Shown here: one piece after another, positions 32,533 to 42,768 of the stretch
Layout of the letters: the number at the start of each line of letters is the position of its first letter
Position numbering within the stretch: the stretch's first letter is position 1
Assembly (NCBI RefSeq): GCF_017654505.1
Contig: NC_054536.1
Span: 12,517,794 to 12,581,793, forward strand
Direction: 5' to 3'
DNA: 64,000 nt
Source: Polyodon spathula
Lineage: Eukaryota > Chordata > Actinopteri > Acipenseriformes > Polyodontidae
The notes under the pieces: generated by a model
The model's database searches: none
Told to the model about the DNA's origin: nothing
What the model saw: the letters and a program-made list of their open reading frames with translations, nothing else
Position numbers and translations under genes: made by a program

Positions 32533-33190
32533 ATACAAAAGTCTTGTATATGTTGCATTTTTCTACTCTGATGCATTATGAGCATCAACAATTTACTCAA
32601 AGCCTCCACTAGTGTTTTCTACTATTATAACAACAAGCATGGCAGAAGGCACAGGTGCTGTTGTCCATCCATCAACAGTCCAAAGCACCTTTGACCATTG
32701 TTCCATAGTCCAATTTCTGTGTTCTCTTGTGTATATTGTAGCGTTTTAGTCTTTCTTTACAGAGCTGTTCTTACTGCAACACATCCTTTAAGTCCTGATT
32801 TCAAGAGTGACCTTCGTACTGTTGATTTGATGGACAACAACATCTTTGCTTTCTGCCAGGTCTGTTGTCAGTTCAATGCTTGTCTTCTTTCTATTCCTTA
32901 TGGATATTATCTTCAAGTATTGCTCATCCTTTTTAGACAGCTTTTTTGGGTCTTCCAGTCCTGGGTTTGTCAATTACAGATGATGTTTCTCTGTACTTGT
33001 TGGTTATGCTTCAGGTACCACACCATGAAAATCAAGTGATGCAAGCTGTTTTACTCAATGTTTTTCCTTCTTTATGCAACTCAAGGCTGTTATAATAGTA
33101 GAAAACACTAGTGGAGGCTTTAAGTAAATTGTTGATGCTCATAATGTATCAGAGTAGAAAAATGCAACATGTCTAAGACATTTGCACAGC
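32533..33190 (-). mobile_element. Internally deleted Tc1-like element with long inverted repeats
   Basis: 32549-32634 and 33084-33170 are inverted copies with few mismatches (ATGTTGCATTTTTCTACTCT, then CATTATGAGCATCAACAATT, then AAGCCTCCACTAGTGTTTTC). Weaker matching continues outward to ACAAAAGTCTT, the usual Tc1-type end. The minus strand between them encodes part of a Tc1 transposase helix-turn-helix region: YLKIISIRNRKKTSIELTTD, preceded by PKKLSKKDE. The catalytic domain is deleted. The right end abuts the GT microsatellite. Confidence 0.8.
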
Positions 33191-33191
33191 A

Positions 33192-33193
<2 letters not shown>

Positions 33194-33290
<97 letters not shown>
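33194..33290. repeat. Compound (GT)n(AT)n microsatellite
   Basis: About 44 bp of GT followed by about 50 bp of AT. It separates two Tc1-like elements. The AT run appears to resume on the far side of the second element at 34826-34835. Confidence 0.97.
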
Positions 33291-34825
33291 TAGTGGTTTG
33301 CAGAAGTTTTCACTCCCCTGCAAAGCTTTCACATTTTGTTGGCACCTGAGTGTACTCGACGACGCTTTCAAATTAGACTTTACATGTAGAATCTACACAA
33401 ACTACTCCACATTGATAAAGTTAAACAATTCATAAATGCATATAGAATATAACTAACTAAGATTTACAGAGAAAAACAGATTAATCTCAGTGCATAAGTA
33501 CTCAACCCCTTTGCTACTGCAGCCCTAAATCAGCTCAGGTGCAAATGATTTGTTTGAAAGGTCACAAAATTAGTGAAATGGTTTCTAATTGTGTGTACTC
33601 AAAGTGGTTTAACTTGTAGATAATTTCCCTGAGGTATATAAAGACTTTCAAGCTGAAACATACATAGTGATCCAACAAAGCAACCTTGAAGACCAAGCAG
33701 CTTTCGATGCAAGTAAAGGATAAAGTGGTAGAGAGGCACAGAGCAGAAGAAGGGTACAGGAAAATTTCAAAGGCGCTGATTATCCCTATATGGAAGTGGA
33801 AGTATGCATCATACCACCCGGATACTACCCAAATCAGGTTGACCTCCGAGATTGAGCAGCCGGACAAGCAGGAAACTGGTTCGGGATGTCACTCTGAAGC
33901 AAACAATGACCTTGAGAAATCTTCAAAGTTCTGTGTCTGAGATGGGAGTCAGTGGCAAGAAAGAAGCCATTACCTAAAAAGCCTCATCTTAAAGCACGTA
34001 TGGAGTTTGCAAAAAAGCATGTAGATGATACTGCAGACATGTTGAATAAGATTAAGTGGTCAGACAAGATAAACATGTTACTTTTCGGTCTAAATTCCAA
34101 GCGTTACGTCTGGCGCAAGCCCAACACTGCACATCACCCAGTCAACACCATCCCAACTGTCAAGCATGGTGGTGGCAGCATCATGTTATGGGGATGCTCC
34201 TCTTCAACAGGGACTGGGAAGTTTGTCAGGATAGAAGGGAGAATGGATGGTGCAAAGTACAGATGAATCCTTGAGGAAAACCTGTTTGATTCAGCCAAGA
34301 GTCTGAAACTGAGGAGGAAATTCACATTTAAGCAAGACAATGACCCAAAGCACAAAGCTAAAGCCACACTGGAATTGTTGAAGAAGAAGATAATTAATGT
34401 TCTTGAATAGCCCAGCCAAAGTCCTGACTTGAATCCAATCGAAAATTAATGCGAGACTTGAAGATTACAGTCCATCGACGATTTCCAACAAACTTATCAG
34501 AACTGAAGCAATTTTCACCTGAATAATTGGCTAAAATTTCACCATCCTACTATGCAAAGCTAATAGAGACCTATCCATAAAGATTCATAGCAGTAATTGC
34601 TACAAAAGGTGCTTTTACCAAGGACTGACTTAAGGGGTTAAATACTTACGCAACCAGTAAATTTCATTTTGTACATTTTCTTTGCAAGTTTTGCTGACAT
34701 TTAACCTCCTCCTCATATAACAATGTTCAGTTTAACCACTACAGCTTTGAAAAACTGCACACATTATTTGTAATTTAATAAAATGTGAAAACTTTGCAGG
34801 TGGGTGAATACTTCTGCAAACCACT
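33291..34825 (+). mobile_element. Tc1-like transposon, decayed
   Basis: The left end TAGTGGTTTGCAGAAGT and the right end, read inward as CAGTGGTTTGCAGAAGT, continue as TTCAC..CCTGCAAAG.TTTCACATTTT, giving inverted repeats of about 40 bp. TA and an AT repeat flank both ends. The full-length-looking 1.5-kb element carries a broken transposase. Confidence 0.88.
33703..34575 (+). pseudogene. Tc1-like transposase, broken
   Basis: The start MQVKDKVVERHRAEEGYRKI is the N-terminal helix-turn-helix. It runs through a frameshifted linker to [14 protein letters not shown] (first catalytic Asp region), [41 protein letters not shown] (second Asp) and PSQSPDLNPIEN (third acidic residue). Stops include TGA at 34264-34266 and TAG in place of the usual Trp near 34408. 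The C-terminal part is frameshifted. All three catalytic positions of the DDE triad are still visible. Confidence 0.88.
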
Positions 34826-34827
34826 GT

Positions 34828-36304
34828 ATATATAGTTCATTTACGCATTAATGTTGTTTAAAGCCAAATTGTATAAGGTGTATAGGTGAGATACATAATG
34901 CCTCAAAGAAATTCCCAAACAAAGCCCTTCCCAGGCCTTTTTACAATAGTTATTCTTCTTAAACATTATTCTTAAAATCAGTAATGTCCAAAGAACAACC
35001 CAGAAACTTCTTTACATTCATATTGCCATATTTCCACATATTGACTGCTCAATTTGATGTAATATTTGTGTTTGTGCAGTTTTTACAAGTCATTGTAGAA
35101 GCAATTCAAGTTTAGTGGCTGTGAAACACAGCCCTTGCTAGGAGATATGAGATGAGTGTAAAGTCTCTCCAACATTAAACACTGCATACTTGATTCTTTT
35201 TGTGATAGAAACATCTCTACTGTCTTTGTGATGCCTCAATAAGCACCAGCTAGCTCAGGCTGGGGGCCTCTTTTTGTGGTTAAGCTGGCTGTGGAGTTCT
35301 ATGAGGTTTTTTGAAGAGGGTTAAGACAAAGGACAGCTATTAGTAATGCATTTATAATGTCACCGTATGGTAGAGTAATGACTAACCCCCTGAAGCGATA
35401 CATTGCTGTGAGCGCCACTCAATTTATAATTGCTTGTTGAAATGTCTTTATTTAGACAAATGCTCACAATTAAAAAGGGGACATCTCGTTATCACCTTTG
35501 GATTATGTTAATAAAGCAACGTAATAAATTTGATATGGTTTATTTTATGTCGTCTTTTAAAATATATTTTTTCAGGTTGGAGCAATGTATCATTGCCAAC
35601 ACGGTCTCAAGACAAGCAGTGACAGAATACTAAACTGTTGTAGGCAGACATGCATTGGAAACTTGTGAAAGGAAAGATGTGTTACGGTATTCCACAGCAC
35701 TGATCAAACTTAACAAAGGCGTAATAATTGTGGATCTGATCTGTAGTTTAAGAGCTGTATTCCAATCTTTTTGTTTTATATCCATGAACCTAACAAATGA
35801 ATTAGCCCTACCTGTAATGCAATAAGGGGTACCATGGTTCATCTATACCTATATTTGATAGAAGTTTCATTTCTTACTGATAAAGGTATTAAATAACTAA
35901 ACTGTATTGAAATGTTGTATTTTACCTGGATGAAATTACTTCTCCATTCAGAAGTTGTTTTGAAGTTAAACAGGTGGGCAGTAGGATTCCGCTTTGCAAC
36001 CACTGACTGAGGAATGGTCTTACAAGAGAGCCAATCCTAATAGAAAGGGACTGACAGAGATTGGTCTTCATTAGGAGCTGGTCTTTATGTGAAATGGGTT
36101 ACAAGGAGGGCTATTGCTGTATTGCTCAAGAAGGAATGCCCAGGGATTGTTGGCAGCATTTACTCGCCCTGCGAGTACACTACTTTTTGCCCCATTGAAG
36201 AATCATTTTATACATTGTGTTTTGCAGTTGCCTAGTGGAATAGGCTCAGACACACATAATATATTCAGAATGCTGCTTGCAAGTAAAGGGGATTGTAGAT
36301 AACA

Positions 36305-36306
<2 letters not shown>
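34828..36306. other. Intergenic, no recognisable feature
   Basis: AT-rich sequence with no gene or repeat recognised. Confidence 0.55.

Positions 36307-36384
<78 letters not shown>
36307..36384. repeat. Compound (GT)n(AT)n microsatellite
   Basis: GT repeats with one short interruption, then about 25 bp of AT ending directly at the Tc1-like element that starts at 36385. Confidence 0.97.
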
Positions 36385-37854
36385 CAGTACTGTGCAAAAG
36401 TTTTAGGCAGGTGTGAAAAAATGCTGTAAAGTAAGAATGCTTTCAAAAATAGACATGTTAATAGTTTATATTTATCAATTAACTAAATGCAAAGTGAGTG
36501 AACAGAAGAAAAATCTAAATCAAATCCATATTTGGTGTGAATCATCAATTCAATATGTAGGTTGAAACACAATCATTAACTGAAACAGAAACAGCTGTGT
36601 AGGAGGAATAAAACTGGGTGAGGAACAGCCAAACTCAGCTAACAAGGTGAGGTTGCTGAAGACAGTTTACTGTCAAAAATCATACACCATGGCAAGACTG
36701 AGCACAGCAACAAGACACAAGGTAGTCATACTGCATCAGCAAGGTCTCTCCCAGGCAGAAATTTCAAGGCAGACAGGGGTTTCCAGATGTGCTGTCCAAG
36801 CTCTTTTGAAGAAGCACAAAGAAACGGACAACGCTGAGGACCGTAGACGCAGTGGTCGGCCAAGGAAACTTACTGCAGCAGATGAAAGACACATCATGCT
36901 TACTTCCCTTCGTAATCGGAAGATGTCCAGCAATGCCATCAGCTCAGAATTGGCAGAAAACAGTGGGACCCTGGTGCACCCATCTACTGTCCGGAGAAGT
37001 CTGGTCAGAAGTGGCCTTCATGGAAGACTTGCGACCAAAAAGCCATACCTCCGACGTGGAAATAAGGCCAAGCGACTCAACTATGCATGAAAACACAGGA
37101 ACTGGGATGCAGAAAAATGGCAGAAGGTGCTCTGGACTGATGAGTCAAAATTTGAAATATTTGGCTGTAGCAGAAGGCAGTTTGTTCGCCGAAGAGCTGG
37201 AGAGCGGTACACGAATGAGTGTCTGTAGGCAACAGTGAAGCATGGTGGAGGATCCTTGCAAGTTTGGAGATGCATTTCTGCAAATGGAGTTGGGGATTTG
37301 GTCAGAATTAATGGTCTCCTGAATGCTGAGAAGTACAGGCAGATACTTATCCATCATGCAATACCATCAGGGAGGCATCTGATTGGCCCCAAATTTATTC
37401 TGCAGCATGACAACGACCACAAACATACAGCGAAAGTCATTAAGAACTATCTTCAATGTAAAGAAGAACAAGGAGTCCTGGAAGTGATGGTATAGCCCCC
37501 ACAGAGCCCTGATCTCAACATCATCGAGTCTGTCTGGGATTACATGAAGAGAGAGAAGCAACTGAGGCTGCCTAAATCCACAGAAGAACTTTGGTTAGTT
37601 CTCCAAGATGTTTGGGCCAACCTACCTGCTGAGTTCCTTCAAAAACTGTGTGCAAGTGTACCTAGAAGAATTGATGCTGTTTTGAAGGCAAAGGGTGATC
37701 ACACCAAATATTAATTTGATTTAGATTTTACTTCTTTTCACTCACTTTGCATTTTGTTAATTGATAAATATAAACTATTAACATGTCTATTTTTGAAAGC
37801 ATTCTTACTTTACAGCATTTTTTCACACCTGCCTAAAACTTTTGCACAGTACTA
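36385..37854 (+). mobile_element. Tc1-like transposon with ~120-bp inverted repeats
   Basis: The left end CAGTACTGTGCAAAAGTTTT is repeated in inverted form at the right end (final base changed). The arms remain nearly identical for about 120 bp, to the block GTGAGTGAACAG / TTTTCACTCAC. TA flanks both ends, as Tc1/mariner insertion requires. The length of 1.47 kb and the internal ORF are those of a complete element. Confidence 0.93.
36689..37714 (+). pseudogene. Tc1-like transposase, full length with three nonsense codons
   Basis: One frame from MARLSTATRHKVVILHQQGL to TKY and TAA 37712-37714 gives 341 codons, the normal Tc1 transposase length, with no frameshift. It has the paired helix-turn-helix region (LSQAEISRQTGVSRCAVQAL), a GRPRKLT linker and the DDE domain. 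That domain shows KVLWTDESKFEIFG, KHGGGSLQVW, FILQHDNDHKHTAKV and PPQSPDLNIIESVWDYM. The frame is broken by TGA at 37088-37090, TAG at 37226-37228 and TAG at 37493-37495. These fit CGA to TGA, CAG to TAG and TGG to TAG, each a single transition. The usual DNDPKH has His in place of Pro. Confidence 0.93.
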
Positions 37855-38186
37855 TATAATAGTATATAATATAATGATTGATTTCCATCACACAAGAGTA
37901 GATGTTGATATCCTTCTGTCAGCTCATTTTGCCTCCCCAGTGCATCAGCACACAAAATGGCTGCGATGCTGGCTCCGGGGATCAACCCAATGTGGTCTCC
38001 GCAGCGCATCAGCATGACAACCGTCTGAATTGAGCTAAGTAGGGTACATCTCTGGAGTCTTCAAGTGGGCACCTTCCATCCTCAGTGTTTCGTTGACTAG
38101 CCCATGACACCTCAAGAGGGCGCAACAGTGATCCTCCACTCAGCTCAGCCCAGCTTACTTACCTGTACATCAGCGTTGCTTTCTTT

Positions 38187-39116
38187 CTATTGTGCTTGAG
38201 ATCCCCATCCAGAATCTTTCCATCTCAACCACAGCCAGTTGCTGCTCCTTTCTGCTGCTTCAGATAAGTTCTTCACTGTGCAATGTAACTCTTGGCCACT
38301 GAACCCGACGTCTCTGAGAAATCGGGTTGTAGAGTGTGCCACAAATCCTCGACATCCCACCTCCACTGGGTAAACTCGGACTCTCCATCCTTGCTGTTCC
38401 ACTTCAGCAGCTAGTTGAGCATACCAAAGTTTTTTCCACTCGTACGCCTCATCAACAGCATTTTCCCATGGCATTCTTAACTCTACCAGATGAACAAGGC
38501 GTGCTGATCCAGACCACAAGATAATATATGGTCGAATGTTAGTGGTGACAATCTCAGTTGATAAAATAAGCCATTGACCAACATCTGCCAGCATCTTCCA
38601 GTCTCTAGAAGCTTCCAGTTGTCCTCGGCGAGGCTTGGTTTTAACAACTTTTCTTGGTGGTTGCTCTCCTGGATGGAGGATTATTGTCTTTTGTGTGTAA
38701 TGCTTTGATGGAACTGGTGGCAACTTATTGGTCAGGTTACTATGTCTTCCAATGCTAAGGCCAAACATCACAACACCTGATCATGGCACCAAGAAAACCA
38801 TCCTTGGCTAAGACCCACCTTACATCCTGTCAAAATGTGCCTTAATGTTGCAGGTGATGAACACAAAGGACATGAAGGATCCTCACCCACCCAGAAGTTT
38901 AGGTTCTGTGGTGATGGGAGAACATCATATGCTGATCTGATGATGAAATTGATTCTGCTCTGTTCCATTGTCCAAAGGTCTTGCCAGCCAATCTTAATTG
39001 TTCCACACCCTCCCATCTCATCCATTCTCCCTGCTTGGCCTGGGAAACAGCCTTTACACACCTGATTTTCTCCTCCTGCTTTTGCACCTGTATGGTCACA
39101 AAATAAAGTGCAGGGA
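38187..39116 (-). pseudogene. CCHC knuckle and restriction-like endonuclease of the LINE
   Basis: After the LTR, the frame reads RINFIIRSAYDVLPSPQNLN, then the zinc knuckle CPLCSSPATLRHILTGC (38822-38872; C-x2-C-x7-H-x4-C). After a stop and frameshift near 38768 the next frame, from 38771, contains TTNIRPYIILWS and HLVELRMPWENAVDEAYEWK, then VYPVEVGCRGF and a C-terminal WLWLRWK. The pattern RPx-I-LW...VEL is that of a PD-(D/E)XK-type nuclease. The position expected to be Asp is Tyr here, so the endonuclease would be dead even without the frameshift. Confidence 0.75.
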
Positions 39117-39564
39117 TGTTCAGAGACAATCAATCACACTGATTGTTGCATCAAAGGTTTATTGCAGTGGTCATCAAACAACAGAGCGCTCCGGAGAATA
39201 ACGGTCACTTTATCAGTAACCAGTGTATTCTACCGGGGTAAAGCATGTACATGGGTTATATAGTTTCTACATAAAATCCCTTGCTCCCATCAGGATTTGG
39301 CATGCCTAACCCTGACCCCCCACCCCCTCCGTTGCGGTATGTTCATTTCAGAAATCAGTTAAGATTAAGCAAGCATTTTATGGTTAAGCAATCATAGCAC
39401 TTCTCCTTACCCTTCCTCTTTCCCCAGTCATCTGACTCTGACTCAACCTAAGGGTGTGATGGAACATTCTGTCCTTTCTTCCACCTTTCACAAGTTCTTC
39501 ATATTGCAAAACTGCACCCCAATAATTGTTGGTTGATCCTGTTATCCTGTTTGGTTCCTTCACA
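39117..39564 (-). mobile_element. Solo LTR inserted in the RLE-type LINE
   Basis: This 448-bp block interrupts the LINE coding region: the reading resumes on either side. On the minus strand it starts TGTGAAGGAACC and ends TCTGAACA, with an AATAAA (39158-39163) close to the 3' end, as in an LTR. The expected direct target duplication is not evident (AGGGA on one side, CCTCA on the other). No internal retroelement sequence is present. Confidence 0.6.
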
Positions 39565-39573
39565 CCTCATTGA

Positions 39574-41409
39574 CTACCAGCTTCCTCCGTTGAACTTGTG
39601 TTGCCTTATGCCATGTAGGAGGAGCTGAACTGAGACCAAAACCTCCTTTTCCATACTGAACTTGCCCCATAATATCTTTTTTCGAAGGGCAGCCTTAGCA
39701 TCTTCCACAGCTTTCTTTGTCGTCCATTTTCTTCCAGTTTTCCACAAAGGTGCTGTCTCCTTTACGGATTTGCCGCATGAATTTACTAATGTCATTTCCA
39801 GCCGGACTTTGGCGCACTTAAACTCCTCGGTTAGAGCAGAGATTGGTAGCTGCAGTATTCCTTTACCATAACATCCCACTCTGCTGAGGTAGCGAGGAAC
39901 TCCCAACCATTTCCTGACATATGAACTGATTAAAGCTTCCAGCTTCTCAACTGTTGTCTAGGAAACCTCGTACACAGTCATTAGCCGCAGCAGTCTTGGC
40001 AGTAGACCAAACTGAAAGCAGTTTGCCTGGTAATGCTGTCTGTGCTCTTCAACCCTTTCACTGCTTGTTGTCTAACTTCTCCCACACGAACTGTGTCCTT
40101 TTGAACCCTGTCGTACCATCTCCCTAGGCTTTTCACTGGCTTCTCGGACACTGTTGGTCTTGCCTCACCATTAATGTAGAACCTTTTATCCACTACTTTA
40201 CCTTTAATTATAGAGATGCTCCTTGATTTAATGGGCTTGAATTGCATTCATGCCCATTCAATGTTATTGGTTAATTTACCCAATAACCGATTAGTACAGG
40301 CTACTGTTGTAGTCATTGTTGTCATGTCATCCATGTATGCTCAAATTGGTGGTAGTCGCATTCCAGAAGCCGAGCTCTCTCCTCCCACTACCCATTTTGA
40401 TGCCCTTATAATTACTTCCATTGCCATGGTAAAAGCCAGCGGAGAAATGATACATCCTGCCATTATTCCAACTTCTAGGCATGTAGTGCTGAATTCTGAA
40501 GTTGAAAGACTAAATTGCAAATCTCCAAAGTAGACTTTCACTAAATTTGTTATTGTCGTCGCTACGTTGAAAAAATCAAATGCTGCCCAAAGAAGTTCAT
40601 GTGGCACTGAACCATATGCATTAGCCAAATCCAGGAATGTCGCTTGGAGCTCCTTCCTCTCCTTTTTGGCTGATTGAATTTGTTGCCAGATTATGCTGAT
40701 GTGTTCTAAGCATCCTGGGAAACCTGGACTGCCTGTTTTTGTACTGAAGTGTCAATGAAGCAGTTCTTTAATCTCTGAGCAGTAATGCTCAGAGAAAAGC
40801 TTGCCTTCTATGTTTAATAGGAACTCTGTTTGGCCCTGGAGATGATGATGCCCTTGCTTTATTCACAGCTTGCTCTACTTCTTTCCGCTTAGGTGCACAG
40901 TCCTCCATTTGGTATTCAGGTGGATTGATATGTGGGATATCTGGTGGAATTGACATAGGCTCCTGCCTTTTTGAATCTGTATGTGTTTCCTCCAAATATC
41001 TCTCCAGCTCAAACTTAGATGATTTTAGTGTGCCATTTTTCTCACTGGTAAATATCTTCTTTACAAATTTCAATGAATCTTTATAAAAGTTAGTTCTCAC
41101 ACACTCTTTCTTTTTGTAGCGTTTCTGTAGTCGCTCAGCTCTGCGCAATGTTGCAAGTTTATCTTTTATGACCCTTTGTAACAGATTGAGTCCCTCCTTC
41201 TGACTTTGTTCTGCTTTTCTCCATTGCTTCCTCAACTGCCTCCTTTCTCTAACTAAGCGTTCAATCTCCTGCTGCCGTCTAGACTTTCCAGGAATACTTT
41301 GTACTTTTTCCTTCCTTTTTTCAATTCCAAACCTCTCACTTCCATATGTGTAGGTGATTTCTCCAAATTTATCCAGCTTCTTTTCAACTGTTCCATTTAA
41401 CCTTTCCAA
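39574..41409 (-). pseudogene. Reverse transcriptase part of the RLE-type LINE
   Basis: The Lys- and Arg-rich pre-RT stretch (RRQQEIERLVRERRQLRKQW) leads to ARASSSPGPN, the entry to the RT fold. Most of the fingers region is then missing. The frame recovers at ATFLDLANAYGSVPHELLWA, with GIMAGCIISPLAF as motif B-like and AYMDDMTTM as motif C. TGA stops occur immediately before AYMDD and before MQFKPIKSR; both fit CGA to TGA changes. A further frameshift near 39990 and a TAG lead into TTVEKLEALI, the thumb region, which runs to 39574 next to the LTR insertion. Confidence 0.8.
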
Positions 41410-41430
41410 AGTAAAACATATCCGTGTTTA

Positions 41431-41805
41431 CTGTGTCTCACATAGTTTTCTTACAAGCTCTTGTTGAGGTTCTTTTCTCTCTTACACTGGACTGGAGTCT
41501 TTAAGACTTTCAGGATAATTTAGGCTTACAGTCAAGATCCAGCTATAACAGGCCCCGATTCTACGAGACTCATTGCAGTAGCCTCTGTTTATGTCAGTTG
41601 ACATTATGCTGCTGATAAATATACAGTCAAGAACATTTCAGAGTTACAGAGCATGGAGATACAGGGATATTTGCAGAGATGAAATACTATATTTGATAAT
41701 AAGTTTTGGCATTAGTCATAAATGCTTGTTAAAGCACATGTTTTTAATTTCTGGCTAAGGTAACTTCTCGTTCAGTTTGCTACCTGCTGCTTAATTTCTC
41801 AAAAT
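41431..41805. other. Intergenic, no recognisable feature
   Basis: No gene or repeat recognised; it borders the 5' truncated end of the LINE. Confidence 0.6.
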
Positions 41806-42215
<410 letters not shown>

Positions 42216-42654
42216 GTGGTTATTGATAAATAATAATATTAGGAATATTGCACATCCAGCTGTGCATAATAAGGCTGTCATTTTATCAAGGGTTTCTGGT
42301 GATTCATCAGTGTCAGCAGAAACCACAGTTAGAATTACTGCCTTACAGTATATGTACAGTTTTGGTGTATATTATGTGTTATAATACATGGTAACATAAC
42401 AGAAATTGTAGAACTAGCAGTGTTTATTTTTAATTCTTTAAAAAGTGCTAAGCATAATATTGGAAAACAGAATAAAAAAAAAAGTAAAATAAGTTTATTT
42501 TTAACAGTTATTACAAAAGTGTGTTTTAGGAGTGGCGGTTCCTTTCTTTTTTTAGACTGTCTTACCACAGACCCTCTGCTGAAAGAGATGGAAGTGTTCT
42601 TAGACACAAAGACCCCTAGTTATCCTTTTATAAACCGTGGAACACAATTTTGTT
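42216..42654. other. Intergenic, no recognisable feature
   Basis: AT-rich sequence between two SINEs; no gene recognised. Confidence 0.6.
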
Positions 42655-42768
42655 GTAAGTGACTCTGCAGCTGATGCATAGTTCACACACCCTAGTCTCA
42701 TATCTTGTAAAGCACTTTGTGGTGGTGGTCCACTATGAAAGGCACTATATAAAGATTATTATTATGTT
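42655..42768 (+). mobile_element. SINE 3' fragment (GGTGGTCCACTATGAAAGGC tail)
   Basis: AAGTGACTCTGCAGCTGATG, then CATAGTTCACACACC and the tail TGGTGGTGGTCCACTATGAA, ending AGGCACTATATAAAGATTATTATTAT. It is the same family and tail type as 52562-52800 but lacks the tRNA-like head. Confidence 0.75.

Larger units (their letters stand above)
37876..41430 (-). mobile_element. Non-LTR retrotransposon with CCHC knuckle and restriction-like endonuclease
   Basis: Read on the minus strand, the element has a 5' truncated pre-RT region (from about 41430), a reverse transcriptase (motif A FLDLANAYGSVPH near 40640, catalytic YMDD at 40326-40337) and a zinc knuckle CPLC-x7-H-x4-C. It then has a restriction-like endonuclease-type domain and a long 3' UTR reaching about 37876. 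This order differs from the CR1 type elsewhere in the window and matches LINEs of the R2/R4/Hero kind; I cannot choose the clade. It is split by a 448-bp LTR and has several stops and frameshifts. Confidence 0.8.

Noticed and set aside
33120..33435. Open frames reading VCVCVC/YIYIYI or THTHTH on both strands
   Set aside because: They are translations of the GT and AT microsatellites, not proteins. The same applies around 31681-31917, 36203-36446 and 60771-61109.
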